NCBI GenBank assembly: GCA_029052375.1
Contig: JAIDJD010000184.1
Location: 1 to 7,103, forward strand
DNA from: Duncaniella sp.
Lineage (GTDB): Bacteria > Bacteroidota > Bacteroidia > Bacteroidales > Muribaculaceae
Reading direction: 5' to 3'
Length of the DNA: 7,103 nucleotides
Shown here piece after piece: positions 1 through 6,231 of this stretch. A program made the translations under genes and the position numbers. The notes below the pieces were generated by a model. It had not been told where the DNA came from and did not search any database. It was given only the letters and a program-made list of their open reading frames with translations. Every line of letters begins with the position of its first letter. The first letter of the stretch is position 1.

Positions 1-1375
1 GGTGGCCGACACTCTTATCTCGCGCTTTCCCTCGTTCATCCCGGCCCGGGTCGGTGTGGTGATGGACCATTGTGTGGAGATGGTAGCGTCTCTGCTGGCC
101 GTCAACAAGGCCGGCGCGGCCTTCGTATGCGTCGAGCCCGACTTCCCGCCCGAGCGCACAGTGCGCTTCCTGATGGAGACCGGCGTCGACTTTGTGATAA
201 CCCAGGAGAAGTATGCCTCGCGGCTCTCGCAGTTCACCCTGATGATAGCCGGCAAGGATATCTATGCCAACCCGGCCCTCATGCCCCTGCCGGACCGCAG
301 CCGCCCCGACAGGCCCGCATACATCCTATACACGTCGTCGACCACGGGCTATCCCCTCGGCATCATGACGGGCAACCCTCAGGTTGTGGCCATGGCCGAG
401 CGCTTCGGCAAGGCCCTGCGCATCACGCCCGACGACATAATGCTCCAGTATTCGGCCTCGATAGTCAACCTGTTTGTCCAGGAGGTGTTCGGTATGCTGT
501 TGAACGGCGGCGTGGTCACCATCCCCTCGGCCAGGACCCGCAACGACCTCGGCGCCCTGCTCCGCTTCTGCGACGAGCAGTATGTCACCATCGTCAGCGG
601 CTTCCCCTACCTGCTCCAGGAGCTCAACTCAGTGAGGTCCCTGCCCATGACGCTCCGCATGGCCATAAGCGGTGGCGACACCCTGCAGCCGTCGGCCATC
701 GGCCATCTGACCGAGCAGATTCCGGTCTACCACTCATACGGCCCCCAGGAGGCCACTGCCTTCTCGACGCTCCACTGCTGCAACAGCGCAGACACCCTCC
801 CCTCGGGCCACTATCCGCTCGGCAAACCGCTCGAAGGTGTGGAGATAATGATACTCGACGACGGCCTCAACCCCGTGGCCGACGGCGAGGCAGGCGAGAT
901 ATGCATCGCCGGCAACGGCGTGGCCGACTCCATCACCGGCGACCACCGCCTGGAGATGCTGGCCTCACTGGCCACGCTCGGCGACGGACGCCGTGTGGCC
1001 CGCACGGGCGACATAGGACGCCGCCTCCCCGACGGGACATACGAGTATCTCAGACGCAAGAACACAGAGGTCAACATCCTCGGCAAGCGAGTGGTGACGG
1101 GCGAGGTAGAGCGTGCCCTGCTGGCCTCGGACGAGGTGAAGGAGTGTGCCGTCATCAACTACACGGACGAGAAGGGCCAGGCCTACCTCGTGGCCTATGT
1201 GGTACCCTCGACCAAGAGCTTCTCGCTCTCGTGGGTCAAGAACAAGATAGCCCAGTCGCTCCCGGCCTACATGATACCTGAGTTCTTCGTTCTGCTCTCG
1301 GAGTTCCCGATGACAGCCTCCGGCGAGGTCAATCCCCATGCCCTCCCCGTGGTGCTGAGAGACGCGGCCGTATAG
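1..1375 (+). CDS. NRPS-type adenylation domain protein, 3' part of gene, degenerate active-site motifs
   Basis: The 457 visible residues (numbered from the codon at 2) form most of an ANL-superfamily adenylation domain. In order: an A2-like NKAGAAFV (35-42), an A3 P-loop-like YTSSTTGYPLG (110-120), an A4/A5 region with SYGPQE (245-250), A6 GEICIAGNG (298-306), A7 ARTGD (333-337), A8 from R351 to E370, A9 LPAYMIP (420-426), and an A10 position reading SGEVN (440-444). The family activates a carboxylic acid with ATP and usually loads it on a carrier protein. Several core residues differ: P-loop Lys is L119, A5 Thr is Q249, hinge Asp is N354 and the A10 Lys is E442. The protein stops 13 residues after A10 with no carrier domain. 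The A1 region is missing, so the gene almost certainly begins before the window and the GTG at 2 is probably an internal Val. Upstream condensation or other domains are possible but unseen. Family call is firm; activity and substrate are doubtful. Confidence 0.88.
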   Translation, partial: VADTLISRFPSFIPARVGVVMDHCVEMVASLLAVNKAGAAFVCVEPDFPPERTVRFLMETGVDFVITQEKYASRLSQFTLMIAGKDIYANPALMPLPDRSRPDRPAYILYTSSTTGYPLGIMTGNPQVVAMAERFGKALRITPDDIMLQYSASIVNLFVQEVFGMLLNGGVVTIPSARTRNDLGALLRFCDEQYVTIVSGFPYLLQELNSVRSLPMTLRMAISGGDTLQPSAIGHLTEQIPVYHSYGPQEATAFSTLHCCNSADTLPSGHYPLGKPLEGVEIMILDDGLNPVADGEAGEICIAGNGVADSITGDHRLEMLASLATLGDGRRVARTGDIGRRLPDGTYEYLRRKNTEVNILGKRVVTGEVERALLASDEVKECAVINYTDEKGQAYLVAYVVPSTKSFSLSWVKNKIAQSLPAYMIPEFFVLLSEFPMTASGEVNPHALPVVLRDAAV

Positions 1376-1378
1376 AAT

Positions 1379-1408
1379 AGGATCAGCCGGCTCACACCGG
1401 CTGATCCT
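1379..1408 (+). terminator. Strong hairpin after the adenylation gene
   Basis: A perfect 12-bp inverted repeat (AGGATCAGCCGG and its complement) with the 6-nt loop CTCACA begins three bases after the stop codon. It is followed by GCATTTTCATGTT, a modest T-rich tail. It lies between two convergent transcription units, the adenylation gene and the tRNA. It could end the + transcript and possibly slow the - transcript, though the - side has no T-run. Confidence 0.7.
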
Positions 1409-1430
1409 GCATTTTCATGTTCTGATTACG

Positions 1431-1503
1431 AGCGGTAAACGAGGCTCGAACTCGCGACCCTCAGCTTGGGAAGCTGATGCTCTACCAACTGAGCTATTAC
1501 CGC
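1431..1503 (-). tRNA. tRNA-Gly (anticodon CCC)
   Basis: On the - strand the 73 nt fold into a complete cloverleaf. The acceptor stem is GCGGTAA/TTACCGC, the D-arm is GCTC/GAGC with loop AGTTGGTA, the anticodon stem is TCAGC/GCTGA with loop TTCCCAA, and the T-arm is GCGAG/CTCGT with loop TTCGAGC. Loop positions 34-36 read CCC, which decodes GGG glycine codons. The discriminator base is U (T in the DNA), as is usual for bacterial tRNA-Gly. CCA is not encoded. GGG appears rare in the neighbouring genes, which mostly use GGC and GGA, so this is likely a minor glycine isoacceptor beside others elsewhere in the genome. Confidence 0.96.
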
Positions 1504-1559
1504 AGGGGATTGATTCTTGGTAAAAAAGTATTCTTTGGTATGGTTTAGAATGTCGGCAC

Positions 1560-1598
1560 AGGCCCTCGGGGGGCCTTGTCGATGGCCTTTATGAGGCC
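1560..1598 (-). other. Two small hairpins in the tRNA leader
   Basis: Between the tRNA promoter and the tRNA are two short inverted repeats: AGGCCC/GGGCCT (1560-1565 with 1571-1576, 5-nt loop) and GGCCT/AGGCC (1584-1588 with 1594-1598, 5-nt loop). Both arms share GGCC, so alternative pairing between the hairpins is possible. They may help processing of the precursor or simply be leader structure. No known RNA family is recognised. Confidence 0.4.
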
Positions 1599-1608
1599 TA
1601 AGACTTTG

Positions 1609-1639
1609 CAAAGGTAAGCAATAATTTCTATAAAACAAG
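1609..1639 (-). promoter_or_regulatory. Bacteroidetes-type promoter for the tRNA-Gly transcript
   Basis: Read on the - strand, TACCTTTG (1609-1616) matches the Bacteroidetes -7 consensus TAnnTTTG exactly. A CTTG (1636-1639) sits 19 nt upstream as a near match to the -33 TTTG. Transcription would start near 1602 and give a leader of roughly 100 nt before the tRNA. The -33 box lies just beyond the end of ogt, so the tRNA probably has its own promoter. Confidence 0.7.
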
Positions 1640-1641
1640 CG

Positions 1642-1681
1642 CCCGCCCCAACTTTTAACACAAAAATGCAAGCGGGGCGGA
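1642..1681 (-). terminator. Possible ogt terminator overlapping the gene end
   Basis: CCGCCCC (1643-1649) can pair with GGGGCGG (1674-1680), giving a 7-bp all-GC stem around a 24-nt loop that contains the ogt stop codon. On the - strand the stem is followed by GCGCTTGTTTTATAG, which is T-rich. The long loop makes this a weak terminator candidate. Its T-rich tail overlaps the proposed -33 box of the tRNA promoter. Confidence 0.3.
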
Positions 1682-2161
1682 GCCTGGGGCATCATGGCCG
1701 ACGGGCAAGCGGCCTTCGTGGCAGAGCAGCATCCGCTTGAGCTCTACCCCCGGGGCATAGCCCGTCAGCGAGCCGTCCGAGCCTATGACGCGGTGGCAGG
1801 GGACTATCAGCGCCACGGGATTGTGATGGCACGCCTGGGCCACGGCTCTCGAGGCCCGCGGATTGCCCACACGGCGCGCCAGCTCGGCATAGCTGACGAC
1901 ACACCCGAAAGGTATCCCGAGCAGGGCCTCCCACACGCGCAGGCGGAACGGCGTGGCTCCGCGCGAGAGGTCGAGAGGCAGGTCGAACTCCTGCCGCTCG
2001 TGTCTGAAATACTCGCCTATCTGCTCTGCCGCGCGGCAGAGCAGAGGCGTCGAGGGCGCCGCAAGACGGGCGCGGCCGTCAGGCCGGCATCCGGATATGC
2101 CCCGGTCTCCGGCCTCGATGACCAGCGGCCCGAGCGGAGAGTCTGTCACACACATTTCCAT
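1655..2161 (-). CDS. ogt: Methylated-DNA--protein-cysteine S-methyltransferase (O6-alkylguanine-DNA alkyltransferase)
   Basis: This suicide repair enzyme moves the alkyl group from O6-alkylguanine in DNA to its own cysteine. From the chosen start the protein has 168 residues, normal for the Ogt class. It carries the active-site motif VPCHRVIGSDGS with the acceptor Cys at residue 122. The DNA-binding helix region includes VSYAELARRVGNPRASRAV, whose RAV arginine (residue 105) fits the arginine finger. The Asn-Pro before the active site and the GSLTGYAPG loop are also present. The frame stays open to an ATG at 2275, but that extension has no family similarity, is AT-rich, overlaps the divergent gene and contains the -7 box. 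The start is therefore placed at the ATG at 2161; a second ATG two codons later (2155) is also possible. A 19-residue tail follows the domain. No Ada-type regulatory domain is present. Confidence 0.94.
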   Translation of the reverse strand: MEMCVTDSPLGPLVIEAGDRGISGCRPDGRARLAAPSTPLLCRAAEQIGEYFRHERQEFDLPLDLSRGATPFRLRVWEALLGIPFGCVVSYAELARRVGNPRASRAVAQACHHNPVALIVPCHRVIGSDGSLTGYAPGVELKRMLLCHEGRLPVGHDAPGSAPLAFLC

Positions 2162-2166
2162 GGATG

Positions 2167-2200
2167 CAAAGTTAAGGATAATTAGCTGAATCCACAGAAA
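2167..2200 (-). promoter_or_regulatory. Promoter of ogt, -7 box almost at the start codon
   Basis: On the - strand TAACTTTG (2167-2174) matches the -7 consensus TAnnTTTG. Only five bases (CATCC) separate it from the ATG at 2161. A weak -33 candidate TTTC (2197-2200) lies 22 nt upstream. Because Bacteroidetes transcripts start several bases after this box, the ogt mRNA would be leaderless or nearly so if the ATG choice is right. Confidence 0.6.
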
Positions 2201-2243
2201 TTTTAACGCCCCGATTGCGTTATCATGTAAATCATACTCAACC

Positions 2244-2633
2244 GTGGACATAAGAATCTTCAAAGAGAATCTCACGAGATACTCGTCATACTACAATCGC
2301 GCAGACCTCTTCGGCAAGATAAAGCGTGTGGCCGCCAAGGCCGGTGTCAAGACCGTACACATGGTGTTGATACTCTACTACGCCATGTTCGACAAGCGGG
2401 TTCCGGTCAAGGACAGGCTGATGGCCGCGGCCGCCCTGGGCTACTTCATCCTGCCCCTCGACCTCCTGCCGGACACTGTCCCTCTCGGATTCTCGGACGA
2501 CGCCGCGGCCGCGCTCTTCGTCGTGCGCCACATCTGGAACAACCTCTCCGAAAAGACCTTCGAGAAGGCCCGCGAGAAGCTCGGCGAGTGGTTTGACAAC
2601 CCCGGAGAGACAGGTCTTGCCCGCGGATACTGA
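2244..2633 (+). CDS. DUF1232 (YkvA-like) family small protein
   Basis: A 129-residue protein with the DUF1232 core: a hydrophobic segment and the characteristic pattern LGYFILPLDLLPD (about residues 66-78), followed by VPLGFSDDAAAAL. In family members this reads roughly as SPIDLIPDFIP followed by a DD pair. The N-terminal third is basic (KENLTRY, KIKRVAAKAG) and the C-terminal third is a charged helix (SEKTFEKAREKLGEWF). The family is widespread and its molecular role is not established; some members are thought to be membrane-associated. The start is GTG at 2244. No ATG lies in frame upstream back to the stop at 2187, and the next internal ATG would delete the basic N-terminus. The gene diverges from ogt across about 80 bp of AT-rich DNA. 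I found no convincing + strand promoter there and no terminator after the gene. Confidence 0.85.
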   Translation: MDIRIFKENLTRYSSYYNRADLFGKIKRVAAKAGVKTVHMVLILYYAMFDKRVPVKDRLMAAAALGYFILPLDLLPDTVPLGFSDDAAAALFVVRHIWNNLSEKTFEKAREKLGEWFDNPGETGLARGY

Positions 2634-2659
2634 AAACAGGGGACAAAATTGTATTGAGA

Positions 2660-2691
2660 TTTGTTATTTTCCCCTAATCTTCTTACTTTTG
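2660..2691 (+). promoter_or_regulatory. Bacteroidetes-type promoter of the uronate/pectin gene run
   Basis: TTTG (2660-2663) and TACTTTTG (2684-2691) match the -33 and -7 consensus boxes exactly, with a 20-nt spacer. The region is AT-rich against GC-rich genes on both sides. Transcription should start near 2698, leaving a leader of about 45 nt before the uxuA ATG. This is the only convincing promoter seen for the four downstream genes. No operator or riboswitch is recognised in the short leader. Confidence 0.8.
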
Positions 2692-2743
2692 TTAGCCTCA
2701 AGATGTTTAATAATCAAGATCAACCAAACCTTCAGACCGATAT

Positions 2744-3916
2744 ATGGAAAAAACCTGGCGTTGGTTCGGGCCCAACGATAAAATAACGCTCGAGATGCTC
2801 AGACAGATTGGCGTCGAGGGCATCGTCACATCCCTGCACCACATCCCCAACGGCGAGGTGTGGAGCCTCGGAGAGGTAGAGAAGATGAAAAACTATATCG
2901 AGGCCCGCGGACTCAGATGGTCCGTTGTGGAGAGCCTCCCCGTCAGCGAATCCATCAAGTATGGCGGCCCTGACCGCGACCAGCTGATAGAACGCTACAA
3001 GGAGAGTCTCGCCAACCTGGGCAAGGCAGGCGTCAAGACCGTCTGCTACAACTTCATGCCCGTGCTCGACTGGGCCCGCACAGACCTCGAGTATCCCAAC
3101 GCAGACGGCACGTCCAACCTCTACTTCAACCGCGCCGAGTTTGCATACTTCGACATCCACATCCTCAAGCGCCCCGGGGCCGAGGCCGACTATGACGCCG
3201 AGACCCTCCGCAGGATGAACACCGAGGTGCTCCCCCGCATGGACGCCGAGGCCGAACACCGCCTGGTAGACAACATCATAGTCAAGACCCAGGGCTTTGT
3301 CAACGGCAATATCTCCGAGAACGACAAGGAGCCGGTAGAGAAATTCCGCTCTCTGCTCGCCCTCTACAAAGACATCGACCGCGACAAGCTGCGCGCCAAT
3401 CTCAAGTACTTCCTCGAGGCCATCATGCCCGTGTGCGACGAGTATGGCATCGATATGTGCGTGCATCCCGACGACCCCCCGCTCCAGATACTCGGACTGC
3501 CGCGCATCGTCACCTGTGCCGACGACATCCGCTGGCTGCTCGAGGCTGTCCCCGACAGCCACAACGGCCTCACCTTCTGTGCAGGCTCGCTGAGCGGCGG
3601 CGCACACAACGATGTGGTGGCCATGGCCGAGGAATTCGCTCCCCGCACCCACTTTGTACACGCCCGCATATGCAAGGTGCTCCCCGACGGAGACTTCAAG
3701 GAGTCTACCCACCTTGACCCACGCCTCGTAAAGATTGTGCGCACCTTCCAGAACGAAGACCGCCCCATCCCGATGCGCGTAGACCACGCCCCCCTCATGC
3801 TCGGCGACGAGAAGATGGGATACAACGCCGGATACTCGTTCCACGGACGTATGCTCGCCCTCGGCATGGTCTCCGGCATCATGGCCGCGGCAGACGCCGA
3901 CAGGAAGGCCGAGTGA
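2744..3916 (+). CDS. uxuA: Mannonate dehydratase UxuA
   Basis: UxuA (EC 4.2.1.8) dehydrates D-mannonate to 2-keto-3-deoxy-D-gluconate in the cytoplasm and needs a divalent metal such as Mn2+. The 390-residue protein has the normal family length. It starts with the typical MEKTWRWFGPND. It carries the metal-site signatures CVHPDDPP (H241), GLTFCAGSLS (C279), THFVHAR (H303, H306) and RVDHAPLMLGDE (D347, H348). The LGLPRIV stretch (250-256) after the DDPP motif is also conserved. Assignment of individual ligands is from family knowledge. The ATG at 2744 follows a clear promoter and gives the conserved N-terminus; no Shine-Dalgarno is present, which is normal in Bacteroidetes. It is the first gene of the run, 62 bp before the UxuB-type oxidoreductase that makes its substrate. 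Nothing looks damaged. Confidence 0.96.
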   Translation: MEKTWRWFGPNDKITLEMLRQIGVEGIVTSLHHIPNGEVWSLGEVEKMKNYIEARGLRWSVVESLPVSESIKYGGPDRDQLIERYKESLANLGKAGVKTVCYNFMPVLDWARTDLEYPNADGTSNLYFNRAEFAYFDIHILKRPGAEADYDAETLRRMNTEVLPRMDAEAEHRLVDNIIVKTQGFVNGNISENDKEPVEKFRSLLALYKDIDRDKLRANLKYFLEAIMPVCDEYGIDMCVHPDDPPLQILGLPRIVTCADDIRWLLEAVPDSHNGLTFCAGSLSGGAHNDVVAMAEEFAPRTHFVHARICKVLPDGDFKESTHLDPRLVKIVRTFQNEDRPIPMRVDHAPLMLGDEKMGYNAGYSFHGRMLALGMVSGIMAAADADRKAE

Positions 3917-3978
3917 GACCGGCGGCACAGCCCGCTCAAAGACACTGACATACATCCAATCCTAACAAACCGACAGAA

Positions 3979-4791
3979 ATGAACGAACTCTTTTCGATAA
4001 AAGACCAGGTAGTGGTCATCACCGGAGGCACCGGTGTCCTCGGATGCTGCATAGCCGAACATCTCGCAAAAGAGGGAGCCAAGGTGGCTATCCTCGGACG
4101 CCGCAAGGAAGAGGGCGACAAGATTGTCGCCGACATCAGAAAGGCCGGAGGCGAAGCCTCGTTCTACGTCACAGACGTATGCTCGCTCGAGACCGTAGAG
4201 CAGAACTGCAAGGACATCCTGGCCAGATACGGCAGGGTGGACGCCCTGCTCAACGCCGCCGGAGGCAACCAGCCCGGAGCCACGATAGCCCCCTCGGGCA
4301 CATTCTTCGACATAGACATCGAGGCCTTCCGCAAGGTAGTGGACCTCAACCTCACAGGCACCCTCATCCCCACCCAGGTGTTCCTCCGTCCCATGGTGGA
4401 GGCCGGACACGGCTCCATCATCAACTTCTCGTCGATGGCCGCCTTCCGCCCAATGACCCGCGTGATGGGCTACGCCGCCGCAAAGGCCGCCATCTCCAAC
4501 ATGACAGCCTTCCTGGCCAACGAGATAGCCACTAAGTTCTCGCCCGCCATCCGCGTCAACGCCATAGCCCCGGGATTCTTCCTCACCAACCAGAACCGCT
4601 CTCTGCTCACCAATCCCGACGGAAGCCTCACCCAGCGCGGCGCCGACGTAATAAGGCAGACACCCTTCAAGAGGTTCGGCAAGCCCGAAGAGCTCTGCGG
4701 CACCATCCAGTACCTGCTGAGCCCCGCCTCGTCGTTCGTCACCGCCACAGTGGCTGTGGTCGACGGCGGATTCAACTCGTTCGCAATGTAA
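3979..4791 (+). CDS. uxuB: SDR-family D-mannonate oxidoreductase (fructuronate reductase), UxuB type
   Basis: A classical short-chain dehydrogenase of 270 residues. It has the nucleotide-binding TGGTGVLG (15-22), NAAG (92-95), the structural Asn in LNLTG (124), the catalytic Ser 151/152, and YAAAK with Y165 and K169. PGF (198-200) and VVDGGF near the C-terminus are also typical. RR (41-42) after the second beta strand is compatible with NADP(H) preference. The N-terminus MNELFSIKDQVVVITGG and the position directly after uxuA point to the SDR-type mannonate oxidoreductase of Firmicutes and Bacteroidetes, not the unrelated long-chain UxuB of E. coli. It would reduce D-fructuronate to D-mannonate, the UxuA substrate. 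Other sugar-acid SDRs (KduD-like) are possible by sequence alone. No promoter is seen in the 62-bp gap, so it is probably co-transcribed with uxuA. Confidence 0.83.
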   Translation: MNELFSIKDQVVVITGGTGVLGCCIAEHLAKEGAKVAILGRRKEEGDKIVADIRKAGGEASFYVTDVCSLETVEQNCKDILARYGRVDALLNAAGGNQPGATIAPSGTFFDIDIEAFRKVVDLNLTGTLIPTQVFLRPMVEAGHGSIINFSSMAAFRPMTRVMGYAAAKAAISNMTAFLANEIATKFSPAIRVNAIAPGFFLTNQNRSLLTNPDGSLTQRGADVIRQTPFKRFGKPEELCGTIQYLLSPASSFVTATVAVVDGGFNSFAM

Positions 4792-4811
4792 ACAATCCCA
4801 CCCATCCCTGA

Positions 4812-4840
4812 CGGAAGCCCGGAGACCACCCGGGCTTCCG
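4812..4840 (+). terminator. Strong intercistronic hairpin (partial terminator or RNA stabiliser)
   Basis: CGGAAGCCCGG (4812-4822) and its exact complement CCGGGCTTCCG (4830-4840) form an 11-bp stem with the 7-nt loop AGACCAC. It starts 21 bp after the UxuB stop codon. It is followed by CCTCATGTTTTC, a poor T-run. No promoter box is seen before the pectinesterase gene. The hairpin may let part of the transcription through and set the ratio of cytoplasmic to secreted enzymes, or protect the upstream mRNA from 3' decay. Confidence 0.6.
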
Positions 4841-4871
4841 CCTCATGTTTTCAACACCTTAATCCAATCCC

Positions 4872-6158
4872 GTGATCTGCAAGAAACTTCTCTTCCCGGC
4901 CATAGCCATGCTCATGGCCCCGACAGCCTTCGCCGCCGGTCCATACCACGCCGTGGTGGCACAGGACGGCACAGGCGACTACAAGACCGTGTCCGAAGCC
5001 ATCGAGGCCGCCCCCGAAGGACGCACAGCCCCCTGGCTGATACTTGTCAAGAAAGGCGTCTACGACGAGCTCCCCGTGATACCCGCCGCCAAGACCAACA
5101 TACACCTCATAGGCCAGGACCGCTCCAACACCGTCATCACCCACCGCATCAACCAGGGAGGCAAGCCGCAAGACCAGCCGCGCTACAACCTCACCTCCTA
5201 CTGGGGATGCTCTGTCAACAATCCCGACTCGCCCACATCGGGCAAAGGCCCGGCCATGACGATGGTCTTCGGCCCCGGATTCTATGCCGAGGGCATCAGC
5301 TTTGTCAACGCCTGGGGCACACCGTCGTCGTCCGGCCCGCAGGCCCTCGCCATACACAGCAACGCAGACCGCGTGGCCTTCAGCGACTGTGCCTTCCGCT
5401 CGTTCCAGGACACATGGCGCACGCCCTCGAGCGACACCGCGCGCAACTATGCCCGCGGATGCCTCATCGAGGGAGCCGTAGACTATATGTATGACGGCGG
5501 AGACGTCTTTGTCGAAGACTCCGAGTTCTACAACGTGCGCGGAGGCTCTGTCATAGTGGCCCCCAGCCACGGCCCCGACACCAAGTATGGCTACGTCCTC
5601 AAAGACTGCGTGGTCAGCGGCAACGCCGAGAGCGCCGACGGACGCACCAAGCTCGGACGTCCCTGGAAGAACGCGCCCAAGACCGTATGGATCAACACCA
5701 CCCTGCTGATACCCATAGCCGAGGCCGGCTGGGACAACATGGGCGCCATCCCCGCCATATTCGCCGAATACGGCACCCACGACCGCTCCGGCCGCCCCGC
5801 CGACCTCTCGGGCCGCAAGCACACCTACAGGACACGCGACAACCGCGAGGGCTCGTGTCCCAACACGCTGACAGCCGACCAGGCCGCCGCATACACCTAC
5901 GAGGCCGTCATACGCCCCTCCGAGGGATGGGACCCGCGCGCCATCTCGGCCAAGCTCCCAAAGCCCTCGGGCATAGCCTATGCCGACGGCGTCATGACAT
6001 GGAAGCCCGTCGAGGGAGCCGCCGGGTACATCGTGTATGACGGCGACGACATCGTGGCCATCGTGACAGAGCCCCGCGCAGAGCTCCCCGGCGTCAAGAC
6101 TTCGCTCAAGGTGCGCGCCGTCAGCCCCACGGGAGCCAAGGGCCTCCTGGGCACATGA
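4872..6158 (+). CDS. Secreted pectinesterase (CE8) with C-terminal fibronectin-III-like module
   Basis: Pectin methylesterase removes methyl groups from homogalacturonan, giving methanol and polygalacturonate. The 428-residue product begins with a signal peptide: KK at 4-5, a hydrophobic core, and an Ala-rich cleavage site near AFA-AG (20-23). It is likely periplasmic or exported. The right-handed beta-helix esterase domain spans about residues 25-340. By alignment with plant and Erwinia enzymes the key residues are present: Q157 (GPQALAI), Q179-D180 (FQDTW), D204 (GAVDYMY), and R263 and W265 (LGRPW). Residues from about 364 to the end (PKPSGIAYADGVMTW, GYIVYDGDD, LKVRAVSPTGAKG) look like a fibronectin-III-like module. 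The start is GTG at 4872, since the first ATG (4908) would remove the charged start of the signal peptide. It follows the UxuB gene by 80 bp including a hairpin, and precedes the GH28 gene by 73 bp. Confidence 0.93.
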   Translation: MICKKLLFPAIAMLMAPTAFAAGPYHAVVAQDGTGDYKTVSEAIEAAPEGRTAPWLILVKKGVYDELPVIPAAKTNIHLIGQDRSNTVITHRINQGGKPQDQPRYNLTSYWGCSVNNPDSPTSGKGPAMTMVFGPGFYAEGISFVNAWGTPSSSGPQALAIHSNADRVAFSDCAFRSFQDTWRTPSSDTARNYARGCLIEGAVDYMYDGGDVFVEDSEFYNVRGGSVIVAPSHGPDTKYGYVLKDCVVSGNAESADGRTKLGRPWKNAPKTVWINTTLLIPIAEAGWDNMGAIPAIFAEYGTHDRSGRPADLSGRKHTYRTRDNREGSCPNTLTADQAAAYTYEAVIRPSEGWDPRAISAKLPKPSGIAYADGVMTWKPVEGAAGYIVYDGDDIVAIVTEPRAELPGVKTSLKVRAVSPTGAKGLLGT

Positions 6159-6231
6159 CAGCGGCCCGAGCCCCACAGACCACACAAAAAGAGTATTACC
6201 TGAAAAAACTAATCCAAACCATCCAGAACCA

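Noticed and set aside
2..4. GTG at position 2 as the true start of the adenylation gene
   Set aside because: The A1 region of the domain would be missing and no upstream sequence is available; the gene most likely continues before the window.
1529..1537. A + strand promoter-like TATTCTTTG inside the tRNA leader
   Set aside because: The box has three instead of two bases between TA and TTTG, and no + strand gene follows.
1694..2185. A 163-residue + strand open frame across ogt
   Set aside because: It lies opposite the well-supported alkyltransferase gene, is Arg-rich and shows no family motif.
2162..2275. N-terminal extension of ogt to the ATG at 2275
   Set aside because: It is AT-rich, has no alkyltransferase similarity, overlaps the divergent DUF1232 gene and contains the -7 promoter box.
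2732..3955. A 407-residue open frame on the - strand opposite uxuA
   Set aside because: It is a mirror of the uxuA codon pattern with no recognisable domain; uxuA itself is strongly supported.
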